A stretch of DNA of 64,000 nt from Geotalea toluenoxydans JCM 15764 (lineage in GTDB: Bacteria > Desulfobacterota > Desulfuromonadia > Geobacterales > Geobacteraceae). The translations under genes were made by a program, and so were the position numbers. How positions within the stretch are numbered: the stretch's first letter is position 1; every line of letters starts with the position of its first letter. The stretch lies in assembly GCF_001311985.1 (NCBI RefSeq), contig NZ_BBCJ01000018.1, positions 1 through 64,000 of the forward strand. The letters are read 5' to 3'. Positions 31,781 through 41,718 of this stretch are shown piece after piece. The notes beneath the pieces are model-generated. The model did no database searches. It worked only from the letters and a program-made list of their open reading frames with translations, and was not told the origin of the DNA.

Positions 31781-34700
31781 TCATGCGCCAAGCCGCTTAG
31801 GGGGACCGCGGTAACCTCTGCCGGAGCTTGCCATTACCTGCAGCGGGAACTGTTCTACCCCCTGCTGCACTTCTTTTTCGTCATGGTGCCCGATGGTATT
31901 CAAGCAAAGGAGGGGTTCGTGGAATACCGGCACAGGAAGCTGGCGCCAGGCGGTTATTGCCGGCATTACCCCATCTGCAAAGGCTAGCAGCCTAGGATCG
32001 GCAGGCCAGCCAGCAACCGCCTCAGTCAGCGGCTTTGGCAACGTCTGGCTGGCCGTTTTGACCGATGCCGGTGCTTGGACTACAGGTCGACTGACGTTGA
32101 AGATGTTATTGGCACCCGGCGTGTTGTCTGAAGAGCCGTATGGTCCATCCATAACAACGATCCGCTGTCCTCCTGGCGCCATCCCATCGATGATCACCGT
32201 GACGGTGGCCTGGGTACCGGCCGCATTGATGGCAGGCGGGTTTACGACAGTTATTCCGTCCATGGGCTCAAAGCGGACCGTTGTAGCCCCGTCAAGACTG
32301 GTGCCGTTGATGGTCAGGGTAAAGGTATTCCCTACGGTCTGCAGGATCGGCGAAACAGAAATTACTGACGGCCTCATACCAACGTAAATTTGATTGGTGC
32401 CCCGAACCGGGGCCGATACGGCAGTACTGCCAACCATCGGCACCAAGGCACGCAGACCTCGGGGGGCCGTGATGTCGGCAGTTAGTTGCACAGTCAACGT
32501 TGTCCCGTCAGCGGAGGGGGTCAAGGCGCCAACCGTGATGCCGGCTGCGGGGGCAACCTTGAGGCTGGTGACATTGTCGAGTGCTACGCCGGTGATGGTT
32601 ACCGATGCACTGGTGCCCGGCTCCATGCGTGTGAGGGATACGCTGGAAACCGATGCCCCGACAATGACGCCGACCTGCGGCGAAACCATTGCTCCGATGA
32701 CCAGATTGGAATTGGGAGGTGGTGGTGTAAACGGAATCGAGATCCCCACCTGGGATGAAATGATCGGGTTATATGTAGACGGAGCCGTCGTCGGCGGCGC
32801 GGTGGCGACGGTTACGCCGATTTGGTTCGCGATTACCGGCGTATAGGTCTTCCCCGCTTCCGACGTGACGGTAAAGGTGTTGGCGACCGAGGGGGTGTCG
32901 GTCGTGGTCCCCCCTGGCGTTGTGATTGTAACAATCCGCGCCGTGGTCGGAGCATTGGCGGCTAGAGTAACCCCCACTGTAGCCACCGCGCCGCCCGATG
33001 AAACGGTCGGCGGATTTGCAACAGTGATTCCATCCGGCGGAATGAATGAAACATTAGTGGCACCGGACAGGAGCGTTCCGCTGAGGGTCATGGTGAAACT
33101 GCTGCCGGCCATGCCCCTGATGGGGGATATGCCGTAAAGCAGCGGCTGCGGCAGGGTAACGCGGAAGATGTTTGACCCTGGTGCCGCAGGCGGAACTGTA
33201 TACGCACCGGCCTTGAGGATCACGCTTCTGGCGCTTGTAGGGGCATCGGCGGCAATCGCAATATGGACATCCACGAAGGAACCATCACCCGCCGATGTGA
33301 GGCTTGTCACCGTAATGCCGGTGACCGGGTAGAAGGCGACCGAATCAACCGCAGCAAGGTTTTTGCCGGTAATACGTAACACAAGATCTGTACTGCCGAT
33401 GGCACCCGATCCCGGAATAATTCCGTTCATCACCGGTCCTACAGAAATACCAACTGGCAGGGACGTAAATGGGCTGTACGTTCTATTTTCTTCGGTTACC
33501 GGCGTCGTTGGTACGATTACTCCAACCTGTGGGGCAACGACCGGGGTGAAACCATCGCCCGCAGCCGACAGAATGCCGAAGGCGTTGGCGGGGGCCATTG
33601 TCGCTGACGATGTCCCGCCTGGGGTGGTTATCCTGACAAGTCGCCTCCCTTTTGCCGCTGCCGGATCAACCGTAACCGGCAGCGATGCCAGAGTCCCAGC
33701 GCTCGAAACCGTAATCGTGCTGGAAGCCGCAATGCCATCGGGTGGTTCAAAGGTGACTGCCGAAGCGTTGAACAGGTTTCGACCATTAATTTGTAGGGTG
33801 AAGGTGCCCGGAACAGAGCTGTTCGGGATCAGCGACCCGATTTCAGGCGCAGGATAGGTTAACTGAAATATGGCGGCTCCCGGTGATGCAGGCGAGGCAG
33901 TGGTCGTCCCTGATCTGAGGACCGCCACACGTGGAGTTGTAGCGGCATCTGCAGCAATGTCGACCGTCACCTCGACATAGCTGCCATCGGTAGCCCTTGT
34001 CAGGGTGCCGGCACGTACCGTGATTCCGTCTGCTGGGGCAAATGAGATGTCGGTAGCTCCGGCAAGTCCTGAACCATAGACGCGAATGACGAGATTCTGG
34101 GTACCGACCTGGGCCCGATCAGGGATGACGCCATTTATTACCGCACCCACCGCAACTCCAACTGTATTGCTGAAAAGAGGAGATACGGAAATCGGCGGGA
34201 CAATCGGCACTGGCGGCGTACCCACCTGAACACCAACGGACGGCGACAGGGTTGGGCCGATGTTGTAAGTCTGAACGGGCTTCACGGTAACTGCGCAAAT
34301 GTCTCCAGCGATGAACCCCTTGCCGGCAGCAGGTGTCGCGGTGATGGTGCTGCTGCCGGTGCCGGAATTGACGACCGTTACCTGTGCCTGCGTCGCTCCT
34401 TCCGGAACGGTTACCGTCGCGGGGAATGAGAGGACATTAGCGGGGCTGGCGGAGAGCGCCATGGTAAGACCGCCGGCCGGCGCAGGATCGGTAAGGGAGA
34501 TGGTCAGGAAGAAGGAGAAGCCCTGGCCGGATAAGAGAGTGGTCGGGGTGAGGTTGACCGTCGGCTGGGGACGGACCGTCAAAGTCGTCTTGGCACAAAT
34601 CCAATCGAATTGGCTGACATTGATGTCGACCGTTACGTCGCGGGTGCTGGCGCCATTAACTGCGGAAGCGTTTATGACAGCCGACGTCCCCCCTTCCGGA

Positions 34701-36061
34701 ATGGTTACTGTCGCGGGAACAGTGACCGATTGGGTATTAGTGCTTGTGATTTGCGCCGTTACGCCGCCAAAGGGCGCGGCAAATGGGATGCCAAGTGTAA
34801 GTGGCACCATTTCGCCCTGTCTCAGCGTCACAGAAGTAGGGGTGATGGTGAAAGAAGGCACAATAACGTTCAGAGCAGCGGTATTGGAGATGATAAAGCT
34901 TCCAGCAGCACGAGGATCCGGAAGTTTCACCTGGACCGATTTTGTTCCCGAAGTGGCCACGGAAGGCGAAATCCGCAAGGTAGAGGCGCTGATAAAGCTC
35001 GTTTGAATGTCGTTACCATCGATTGTGACGATGGAATTAGCGGTAAAGTTCTTTCCGGTCAGCTCCATGGTCTCCGAATGACCGGCGTATATGGTTCCGG
35101 GAACAATACCGTCGATATGCGGTGTCGGCGGGATGATCGTGATTCCTGTTGCAAGGGTGGCATCCCCGGCCGCAACGGATAGCCCGACGTTCGCCACTCC
35201 AAAAGGAGCCGATTTGTCGGCCGTGATTTGCACAGGGATCGACGTGTCGGTGGCGCCAGGCTGAATAGCGGCAGTTATTCCAGGATTGCCGAATGTGACC
35301 GCCTTGACACCCGAAAGACGGGTTCCGGCAATGATTGCAGCTACCGAACTTCCCTGCTCAAGGTAGCTCGGCTGCATCGTGGTGATTCGCGGCGCAGCCC
35401 CGATGGACAGATCCCCTTCCATGTAGTAAGGGATGGAAGTTAGATCCCATGCGCCGGAAGTAATTATTTCTCCGGCAGGAACCCGGATCGCATCATGATC
35501 GTTCTTAACTGCGCTGTTTCCTGCGCCGTGTGGGAACGAAGCCAGGTCGAGGGAAAGGGCATAACCGCTGTTACTCTCGAAACGACAGTGATTGAATGTG
35601 GGGGAAGCGGAAGCGAGTGTCGTTGTGGCTCCGTATCTGATGGTTGCATATTCGATGATAGTTGCAGAATCGAGAGTGCCGTCGAGAAAATGAATTCCGC
35701 CCCAGTCTCCAGCCACCGGTGTCCCGCCTGAGGTGTCCCGCCAAGAGGTGAACAAAACAGGGTCTGCCGCAGTACCGGATACAAGCAGTGAGCCGTTTAG
35801 TACCGTTAATTGTGTGCCAGCGTTAAAATATACGGTCACACCTTCTTCAACAGTCAAAGAGGCGGAGCCTATAAGTGTCAGATTGGAAGTAACTACATAT
35901 GGTCCATTTGCCGCAGCCCAAACCGTATTTGTCCCAATGTTGCCACCTACGGTGGTCGCTGCAGCGGCAGAACGAAACTGCAACAGCAGCATTCCGAACA
36001 GGATTACGCTAAAAAATCCCACTCCCACAATAAAGCGTCTCGTCTTTTTCAAGAGGATCAC
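31781..36061 (-). CDS. Exported protein with N-terminal beta-helix and many IPT/TIG domains
   Basis: About 1,426 residues and unbroken. The N-terminus (KKTRRFIVGVGFFSVILFGMLLLQF) is a signal peptide. TTG 36052 has GGTGAT placed better than GTG 36061, so the start may be nine bases later. A short beta-helix part follows (TLTVLNGSLLVSGTAADPVLF, GGIHFLDGTL). Then come repeated IPT/TIG modules with PSYLEQGSSVAAIIAGTRLSG, LTGKNFTANSIVTIDG and VFYP/FEPPDGI patterns, separated by Pro-rich linkers (TPPVPIVPPISVSP). IPT/TIG folds are found in adhesins and extracellular matrix proteins. A cyclic-dinucleotide riboswitch and promoter lie upstream, so production appears tied to second-messenger signalling. 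The C-terminus ends without an anchor signal. Confidence 0.8.
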   Translation of the reverse strand: MILLKKTRRFIVGVGFFSVILFGMLLLQFRSAAAATTVGGNIGTNTVWAAANGPYVVTSNLTLIGSASLTVEEGVTVYFNAGTQLTVLNGSLLVSGTAADPVLFTSWRDTSGGTPVAGDWGGIHFLDGTLDSATIIEYATIRYGATTTLASASPTFNHCRFESNSGYALSLDLASFPHGAGNSAVKNDHDAIRVPAGEIITSGAWDLTSIPYYMEGDLSIGAAPRITTMQPSYLEQGSSVAAIIAGTRLSGVKAVTFGNPGITAAIQPGATDTSIPVQITADKSAPFGVANVGLSVAAGDATLATGITIIPPTPHIDGIVPGTIYAGHSETMELTGKNFTANSIVTIDGNDIQTSFISASTLRISPSVATSGTKSVQVKLPDPRAAGSFIISNTAALNVIVPSFTITPTSVTLRQGEMVPLTLGIPFAAPFGGVTAQITSTNTQSVTVPATVTIPEGGTSAVINASAVNGASTRDVTVDINVSQFDWICAKTTLTVRPQPTVNLTPTTLLSGQGFSFFLTISLTDPAPAGGLTMALSASPANVLSFPATVTVPEGATQAQVTVVNSGTGSSTITATPAAGKGFIAGDICAVTVKPVQTYNIGPTLSPSVGVQVGTPPVPIVPPISVSPLFSNTVGVAVGAVINGVIPDRAQVGTQNLVIRVYGSGLAGATDISFAPADGITVRAGTLTRATDGSYVEVTVDIAADAATTPRVAVLRSGTTTASPASPGAAIFQLTYPAPEIGSLIPNSSVPGTFTLQINGRNLFNASAVTFEPPDGIAASSTITVSSAGTLASLPVTVDPAAAKGRRLVRITTPGGTSSATMAPANAFGILSAAGDGFTPVVAPQVGVIVPTTPVTEENRTYSPFTSLPVGISVGPVMNGIIPGSGAIGSTDLVLRITGKNLAAVDSVAFYPVTGITVTSLTSAGDGSFVDVHIAIAADAPTSARSVILKAGAYTVPPAAPGSNIFRVTLPQPLLYGISPIRGMAGSSFTMTLSGTLLSGATNVSFIPPDGITVANPPTVSSGGAVATVGVTLAANAPTTARIVTITTPGGTTTDTPSVANTFTVTSEAGKTYTPVIANQIGVTVATAPPTTAPSTYNPIISSQVGISIPFTPPPPNSNLVIGAMVSPQVGVIVGASVSSVSLTRMEPGTSASVTITGVALDNVTSLKVAPAAGITVGALTPSADGTTLTVQLTADITAPRGLRALVPMVGSTAVSAPVRGTNQIYVGMRPSVISVSPILQTVGNTFTLTINGTSLDGATTVRFEPMDGITVVNPPAINAAGTQATVTVIIDGMAPGGQRIVVMDGPYGSSDNTPGANNIFNVSRPVVQAPASVKTASQTLPKPLTEAVAGWPADPRLLAFADGVMPAITAWRQLPVPVFHEPLLCLNTIGHHDEKEVQQGVEQFPLQVMASSGRGYRGPPKRLGA

Positions 36062-36240
36062 CCCAATCGCAATTAAATAACCCTACGCCAAAACCACAAA
36101 AACAAGCCACAAGTTGCCCGATGCTAAAGCGCTACCTACTGTCAAGGGCGGCGGCAGGAGCATAACCTGCAAAGCAATGATCCATTGAAACCACCAATTA
36201 ATGTTTCATGTGCCTCTTCTCTTCCCGTTATAGATCTACT

Positions 36241-36280
36241 GAAAAACGAGAAAAGCCTACCGTCGAAATGGGTAGGCTTT
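36241..36280 (-). terminator. Expression-platform terminator of the riboswitch
   Basis: AAGCCTACC and GGTAGGCTT (36271-36279 and 36253-36261 on the plus strand) form a 9-bp hairpin with loop CATTTCGAC. On the minus strand it is followed by TTCTCGTTTTT. It begins a few bases after the aptamer and 180 bases before the coding start, the usual placement for a transcription-controlling riboswitch. Confidence 0.8.
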
Positions 36281-36283
36281 GTG

Positions 36284-36375
36284 TGGCCACTTCGACAACC
36301 CCTCTTTCCATTAGCCTGGATAGGTGGCTTTGCGTCCCCTGGTTACCCGAGGGTTTGCCGTTTCGATTAACCTCT
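36284..36375 (-). ncRNA. GEMM-type (cyclic dinucleotide) riboswitch
   Basis: On the minus strand the core reads GGCAAACC, then a P2 stem CCCU/AGGG capped by a GUAA GNRA tetraloop, then GGGACGCAAAGCC. A P3 segment with the CUAA receptor-like loop follows, and the region ends GGGGUUGUCGAAG. These blocks are the hallmarks of the GEMM-I class, which binds c-di-GMP, or cGAMP in the Geobacter-type subclass. The P1 pairing is not obvious by eye, and I cannot tell which nucleotide is bound. It lies upstream of the IPT/TIG gene and directly precedes a terminator, so ligand binding should switch transcription. Confidence 0.78.
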
Positions 36376-36400
36376 TATCATTGTTCAAAACTTGTTTGCC

Positions 36401-36429
36401 TTCATAAACTAATGCGCTTAACAAATCAA
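36401..36429 (-). promoter_or_regulatory. Candidate sigma-70 promoter for the riboswitch transcript
   Basis: On the minus strand TTGATT and TATGAA are separated by 17 bases (plus-strand 36424-36429 and 36401-36406), each matching four of six consensus bases. The expected start would fall near 36394, some 20 bases before the conserved aptamer. The rest of 36062-36825 has no gene I support: it holds this promoter, the riboswitch and terminator, an AT-rich stretch (36440-36600) and the next terminator. Confidence 0.45.
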
Positions 36430-36664
36430 CATTAATTAAGTGTAAAGATTTTTTACAGTTGTAAATTTTTTTTACAGTGCCTTTGCTAAGCATTATAAAA
36501 TCAGGTAGTTAAGAAATTGATTAGGTAAGCAATTTTGATGAGATGAACAATAAATAATATAAATCAATATTAATCTTAAATAAAAAGGGAGGGTTCTTTG
36601 GTACAGACCGACTCAACAGAAGTTGGATGGCCATTGCACACAAAGCGCAAATCTTCCGACCAAA

Positions 36665-36698
36665 ACAAAAAGCCCTCGGCGCTACCGAGGGCTTTTTA
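36665..36698. terminator. Bidirectional rho-independent terminator
   Basis: AGCCCTCGG (36671-36679) pairs perfectly with CCGAGGGCT (36685-36693). T tracts lie on both sides (TTTT after it on plus, TTTTGTTTTG on minus). It ends the minus-strand operon whose last gene stops at 36826. Confidence 0.8.
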
Positions 36699-36825
36699 AT
36701 TTGTGCTGGATAGATTTGGAAAGCATCACGCAATATTGCAGACTGTGGCTTCTGCTGGGGAAGATTCAGCCCCAATTCCTGGAGATACTTAACCTGGTGT
36801 TCCTCCTAATCGTGAACCACGTTCT

Positions 36826-38292
36826 TCAGGACAGTTTGCACATCATTTCTTCGATCATTGCCGGCACCTTGCCTAAGGTACCTTTGCCGAGTTTTTTGAT
36901 AATGAAAGAACTGTTCATGATAAGTTTCATCGCCTTCATCAAGTAATCGCGCTTGAACGGGTCCTTCATGCTGAAGACCTCAGGTAGCTTCTTCATGTAA
37001 AAACGTCGATAGCAGTCGACAATGGCCACGTCCACCTGGAGAAGGCTCATCCGTTTCGGCTCGATGATGGGATCGATGAGGTTGTATTTGGCGTAGTCAT
37101 GGACCTTGATGTAGTCCTTGACGTCATTGAACATGTCGGCGTAGGGCCAGGGCGTTATGGCAAGAAAATGGGCATTGTCGGGGTTATAGTACTGGGCCAG
37201 CTTCAATGTTTTTTCGATACTCTTTTTTGTTTCATCGGGAAAGCCGAGAACAAAAGAGGTCTCGGTGATGATGCCATGCTCGTGGATCAGATCAAGGGCC
37301 AGCTTGGACTGGTCCACATCAAGTTCTTTTTTGATGAAATCGAGGGTTTCCTGATCGGTGGCTTCTATGCCGATATAAATGTGAACCACCCCGGCCTTTC
37401 GGTACTTCCAGAGTATTTCCCTGTCACGGATGATATCCGGAACCCTTGTCTCCATAAGAAGGTAAATGGGCAGGTCCTTTGCGATGACCATATCAAGCAG
37501 GGCTTCCCACCGCTCCCGGTCTTTTGTCGGGTACTCGTCGGCAATGAGGAAGACATTTACCCCATAGATCTCGAAGAGGTGCTGGATTTCGTCTGCCACC
37601 TTCTGCGGATCCCGACCCCGCCACGACTGCTCCCAGAACTTCTGCTGTGAGCAGAAGATGCAATCGTGATCACAGCCCCTGGAGGTGCTGATGGCGCCTA
37701 AACGGGAATTGGGGATGACGAAGTACTTGTAATCAGACCAGTCAAGGAGGTCCCAGGCTGCTGGCAGATCATCGAGATTCTCCCGAAAGCAGCGCTTGGC
37801 GGTTTTGATGACGCGGCCATCCCTTTTGAAGGCAATCCCCGGAACCTCGGCCACGTCAGTTCCCTTTTCCAGTGCCATCAGCAGGGCTTTAAGGGTTGTC
37901 TCCCCTTCGCCGCAGATGATGTAATCCACCGCATCGGTTGTATTGAAAACTTCCTCATAGCAGAAGGTGGGATGGACTCCGCCGATGATGCTGACGGCAT
38001 TGGGATTGATCTGCTTCGCCAGTTGCAGAGTCTTGAGAGCGTCATTGATGGTGGAAGTAATAGCTGTCGTGGCCACCACATCGAAGGTAGAGGCCCGCAA
38101 ACGCTGTTCGATCTCCGGATACCCATGATCCTTGGTCATGGCATCGTATATCTCCGCATCCAGACCGGCTTCTCGGGCAACACCGGCAAGATAGACGAAG
38201 TTCAGCGGTATCCACCGCCCGGCGACCTCCACCACGCCACAGTGGTACGGAGGGGTGACAAAAAGGATCTTCTTTGCTCTGCTTGCTTCCAT
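36826..38292 (-). CDS. B12-binding-domain radical SAM protein
   Basis: 488 residues. The N-terminus has a cobalamin-binding Rossmann-type domain (KILFVTPPYHCG... through IIGGVHPTF and IICGEGE). The radical SAM core then has the cluster motif SRGCDHDCIFCSQQKFW (C-x3-C-x2-C), followed by FLIADEYPTKDRE and GIEATDQETLDFI. The layout is that of BchE/HpnP/HpnR-like enzymes, which carry out B12-linked methylations or ring closures on lipids, tetrapyrroles or peptides. The start is set at 38292 because GGAG lies seven bases upstream; the open frame extends nine codons more. It is the last gene of the long minus-strand operon. The substrate is unknown. Confidence 0.85.
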   Translation of the reverse strand: MEASRAKKILFVTPPYHCGVVEVAGRWIPLNFVYLAGVAREAGLDAEIYDAMTKDHGYPEIEQRLRASTFDVVATTAITSTINDALKTLQLAKQINPNAVSIIGGVHPTFCYEEVFNTTDAVDYIICGEGETTLKALLMALEKGTDVAEVPGIAFKRDGRVIKTAKRCFRENLDDLPAAWDLLDWSDYKYFVIPNSRLGAISTSRGCDHDCIFCSQQKFWEQSWRGRDPQKVADEIQHLFEIYGVNVFLIADEYPTKDRERWEALLDMVIAKDLPIYLLMETRVPDIIRDREILWKYRKAGVVHIYIGIEATDQETLDFIKKELDVDQSKLALDLIHEHGIITETSFVLGFPDETKKSIEKTLKLAQYYNPDNAHFLAITPWPYADMFNDVKDYIKVHDYAKYNLIDPIIEPKRMSLLQVDVAIVDCYRRFYMKKLPEVFSMKDPFKRDYLMKAMKLIMNSSFIIKKLGKGTLGKVPAMIEEMMCKLS

Positions 38293-38444
38293 GGACTGTC
38301 TCCACCCTCTGTTTTGCAATTTCCACTCCCCTGCATGGTTATTCAGCCTGAATTTTTTACAAGCAGCATTTTAGCATCTTGTGCAACTTCACAGAGAGAA
38401 AATTGCCGGCCATCAGGAATACTGGTTGCTGAAAAAATGTGAAA

Positions 38445-39683
38445 TCACTGACTTTGGCAGAGGTGATCGAGCATATTGTGGAGGATGCCGCGATGTTTTG
38501 CTGCTCGTCCTTCTGCCCGAGAAAAGACCTCTGTTGATCCATTACGTTGAATAAAGATAATCTCCCTGCGTGGAGCAAACATTCTGATAGGAATATAAGC
38601 AACAATTGCTCCCAGGAAGAGAAGGCCGGCGATCCACAGCAGCGGCAGGCCAGGGTCCTTGACAAAATCTACAGCAACAAGTTTTTTTGCATCAGGAAAA
38701 GAAAGTGTGTACTCTCCCCTGCTCACGGTCCCCCCCAGTGGCAGCGTTCCTTCCGAAACCTGATCGTTGCCTTTCAAGACCTTGAAGCGCAGATTGAACT
38801 TGCCTGTGATATACGGCTCTGCCCCGGTCATGGGCTCGATGATGGTAAAGGATATCCTGTAAGGAGACCGGGGAATCTGGACGCCATCCTCTTTTCCCGG
38901 AGGGTAGATCATTAGTTTGATATAGCTGGAAAAAACCTGTCCGGATTCAGGGGGAGTAAATTCGATAAGTGGGGCAAGGCCGAGGTAACGGGGATAGAAA
39001 AAGATACCATTAATCCGGCCAGGGGGGTAAACGCCGAATTTTCTCACGCTCGCTTCATCGCCCTCCCCTAAGGCGATGTTCATGTCGAGGCTATGGGACA
39101 AAATGATGCCATTATGTTGACGAAGAGTGATTTGCTCTACTCGCCCCCTCACCCCGACTGCCTCGGGCAAGGGTTCCCCCTCGATAACGACATCCCGCAG
39201 AGAAACCCTGGTGGTCAGGCTGACCAATATGCCCGCAAAGAGACAAAAGCTGCCCATGAGGAACAGAAATCGAGCGGGAAAAATGCTTATTCCCTTCCAT
39301 GCAGCGCAAGAGTCTCCTTTTATTCGATAATGATAGCCTGATTGTTCAATTTTTTTCTCCAACAGCCCTGTCTGAACTGTGCCGAGAAATACCCTTTCCT
39401 GATAAGTCCCGACGGGTAATCCTTTCGCTGAAAGCCTTACTGCATGCCTTCTGTCGCTGAACTGGGCCGTTTCGCGGCAAAGAACGGCAAGGAGATTTAC
39501 CGGTATGCAGGATAGGAGCAGGATAAGGGGGCTGTTACTCCTGACAAGGGCCATAAGAGCGACCAAGGTCTCGTCAGTGTAAAAGGCGATGATAATGTAG
39601 ATGAGAGCGAAACATCCAAGAATGATGGGAGTTACCGCACGTGAAGCGATGATACTGTGAAAAGCTCGGAGCAGGCGCCTCAT
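38445..39683 (-). CDS. ResB-like integral membrane protein
   Basis: 412 residues. An N-terminal helix pair (VTPIILGCFALIYIIIAFYT and LILLLSCIPVNLLAVLCRE) is followed by a third helix and a long periplasmic beta region (GEPLPEAVGVRGRVEQITLRQ through GGTVSRGEYTLSFP). A final helix follows (GLPLLWIAGLLFLGAIVAYIPIRMF), with a short tail. This layout, with a large soluble loop between terminal membrane helices, matches ResB-type cytochrome c maturation proteins, but sequence identity motifs are weak. The start overlaps the stop of the DUF2318 gene (ATGA), so it belongs to that operon rather than to a classical resBC pair. Confidence 0.6.
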   Translation of the reverse strand: MRRLLRAFHSIIASRAVTPIILGCFALIYIIIAFYTDETLVALMALVRSNSPLILLLSCIPVNLLAVLCRETAQFSDRRHAVRLSAKGLPVGTYQERVFLGTVQTGLLEKKIEQSGYHYRIKGDSCAAWKGISIFPARFLFLMGSFCLFAGILVSLTTRVSLRDVVIEGEPLPEAVGVRGRVEQITLRQHNGIILSHSLDMNIALGEGDEASVRKFGVYPPGRINGIFFYPRYLGLAPLIEFTPPESGQVFSSYIKLMIYPPGKEDGVQIPRSPYRISFTIIEPMTGAEPYITGKFNLRFKVLKGNDQVSEGTLPLGGTVSRGEYTLSFPDAKKLVAVDFVKDPGLPLLWIAGLLFLGAIVAYIPIRMFAPRREIIFIQRNGSTEVFSRAEGRAAKHRGILHNMLDHLCQSQ

Positions 39684-41021
39684 TCTGGCCCCCCTGGGAC
39701 TTTTTTCGCCGATTGAACCTGTTCATTCCAGGTGTTGATAAGACTCACGGCAGAAAGATGCACACCACCAGCGTCGGCGGTGAATGAGACTGGTACCGGA
39801 TTGCAGCCTCCCGGCTTGCCCACCGTCTCCAGCGGGATCAAGGTCTTGCAATAATAACAGATGACTGTACCTTCGCTCTGTCCGTACCCTTCCGGCTGGC
39901 AGATGGAGCAGGCATCGAGGACGACGGTCAGTTCATCTGAACGGTAAAGGACGAAGAAGCGCACCTTCTTTGCACCCTGCAGGAAGATATATTTGTGAAG
40001 TTTCCCATCCTTAAGGTCTGTTTCACCATCCTTGACAGGGATGTGAATCGTGCCTGCACCATCTGCTTTTACGGCAATAGGCTTCGGGTCCCAGTATTCA
40101 ACTGAAGGGTGGCCACTCTCATATACTGCCACTGCCATCAATATAGTTGCAAAAAACGGAAAAAAGAGCAGACAGCGCCGTTCGCGGAGATGGCCCGCGA
40201 TCAACTTGCGGCGTGTGGCGGCCTGTCGCACATGGGCAACGGAAGGAAGGGGCTGGCGGAATACGGCAATTGCTATCAAAGCCGACGGAATAAACCAGAT
40301 GATAAGCCCCCCCCAGAAACCGACACTGTTGCTGAAAAACATTCCTATATAGTCCCAGACATCGGTACGGAAAAAGGGATGGTCCGGAATGAGCATGGAT
40401 TCAAAAAACTGGTGGACGAAGTATGGATAAGCTTCATCACCTTCATGCTGAGGGGCGAAAAAAGGTCGAGCCGGGGGGAAAAGGAAGCGATAAACAGGAA
40501 CAGGGAGACGGCCAGAAGGGGTAGCCCTCCCCTGGGCATTTTGAGGACCGATGGCAGGAGGGGCTCCAGCCGGTAAACCACCAGCCAGAGTTCCACCATT
40601 GCCGGAAGAATGAAGCATACTGCAAGCACTGTGCATTATCGCCGCTGTTGGATAGACGACAGACAGCCAGGATGGCAAAAACCGTAGCGGAGAGAAAGGC
40701 TGCCATTGCGGTGACAGCAGGATGGTCGGACAGAGAAGGAGAGAACTCCGTTATCGCAGGTGCAGGCGCCTTGTGCCAGGCAAAAGCGGCTACGATAAAA
40801 AGGGAAATAAAGGCAACGGCAACCAGAGATTTAATGATGGCAAAGGGTAGTTCGCCGGTGAAAGAATTGAAGAGCAGGAAACCGGCAACAGTGCCGGTAA
40901 TCAGCCCAAGCACGGAACCGGCCGTCAGCGCACTCTTTCTCGCGGCAAAGGTCCGTGTCAGGCCAACTACCAGGACACCCCAGAGAATCAGCAACGTCAA
41001 GCCCTTGGCAAGGATCGGCAT
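39680..41021 (-). CDS. DUF2318 Fe-S-type membrane protein of the P19-like iron-uptake operon, frameshifted
   Basis: About 447 residues after joining three frames at about 40630 and 40445. The first part has multiple membrane helices (GLTLLILWGVLVVGLTRTF, FAIIKSLVAVAFISLFIVAAF). The soluble C-terminal domain carries CSICQPEGYGQ and ICYYCKTLIPLETVGKPGGCNPVPV, the paired C-x-x-C motifs defining DUF2318. In Campylobacter the same kind of protein (Cj1660) accompanies FTR1, P19 and two FtsX-like permeases in iron acquisition. Here ATG 41021 overlaps the ATPase stop (TGATG) and the end overlaps the ResB-like start. It is likely an Fe-S or redox subunit; no FTR1 or P19 gene is in the window. Confidence 0.72.
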
Positions 41022-41716
41022 CAATTACTCCTCCCCTGCCGCACATCCTTTACCACTGTGCCGTCATCCATGAAGATGGTCCGCTGTCCCCAGCCGGCCA
41101 CCTCCTGATTGTGTGTAACCAGCACCAGGGTAAACCGTTCCGTCTCATGGAGTTCTTTCAGCAATTCCATAACCAATTGGGTACTTTTGTGGTCGAGATT
41201 GCCGGTCAGCTCGTCGCCAAGGAGCAGCTTCGGATTGTTAATGATAGCCCTGGCAATGCAGACCCGTTGCTGCTCCCCCCCGGACAGTTCTCCCGGCCGG
41301 TTGGCCAGCCTCTTGCCCAGCCCCACTTTTTCCAGTGCCAGACGGGCTTCTACAGCATCGGGAATGCTGTGAAAATACTGGGCCATCATCACGTTTTCCA
41401 ATGAGGTGAGATAGGGAATCAGGTGGTGCTGTTGAAAGATAATGCCGACGGATTCCCGTCTGAACCTGGCCAACTGGTCTTCACTGAGGGAAAGGAGGTT
41501 CTCCCCGTCAACCAGCAGAGTGCCGGCTGTTGGGCGGTCCAGGCCCCCCAAAAGATTCAGCAGAGTACTTTTACCGGACCCTGAATGCCCCATGATAGTC
41601 AGCCATTCCCCCTCGGTTACCTGCAAATCCAGAGGCGCCAAGGCACAAATTTCGCCGTAGCTTCTGGTCAATCCAACGGTCTTGATGATCGAAGACTCAG
41701 TTTTCACGGATGTCAC
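41021..41716 (-). CDS. ABC transporter ATPase (LolD/MacB-like family)
   Basis: 231 residues. Walker A GHSGSGKST, Q-loop around FQQHHLIPYLTS, signature LSGGEQQRV, and Walker B LLLGDELTGNL, where Asp-Glu follows the hydrophobic run. The H-loop is VLVTHNQ. This is the ATPase class serving FtsX-like permeases. The start is GTG 41716. The long open frame that seems to fuse it to the permease arises from a one-base slip in the permease, whose true stop (TAG 41721-41719) lies just upstream. It is coupled to the DUF2318 gene by a one-base overlap. It would energise the permease pair. Confidence 0.9.
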   Translation of the reverse strand: MTSVKTESSIIKTVGLTRSYGEICALAPLDLQVTEGEWLTIMGHSGSGKSTLLNLLGGLDRPTAGTLLVDGENLLSLSEDQLARFRRESVGIIFQQHHLIPYLTSLENVMMAQYFHSIPDAVEARLALEKVGLGKRLANRPGELSGGEQQRVCIARAIINNPKLLLGDELTGNLDHKSTQLVMELLKELHETERFTLVLVTHNQEVAGWGQRTIFMDDGTVVKDVRQGRSN

Positions 41717-41718
41717 CC

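Noticed and set aside
36521-36775. 84-residue minus-strand frame in the gap before the radical SAM gene
   Set aside because: It runs through a clear bidirectional terminator (36665-36698) and has no recognisable motif.
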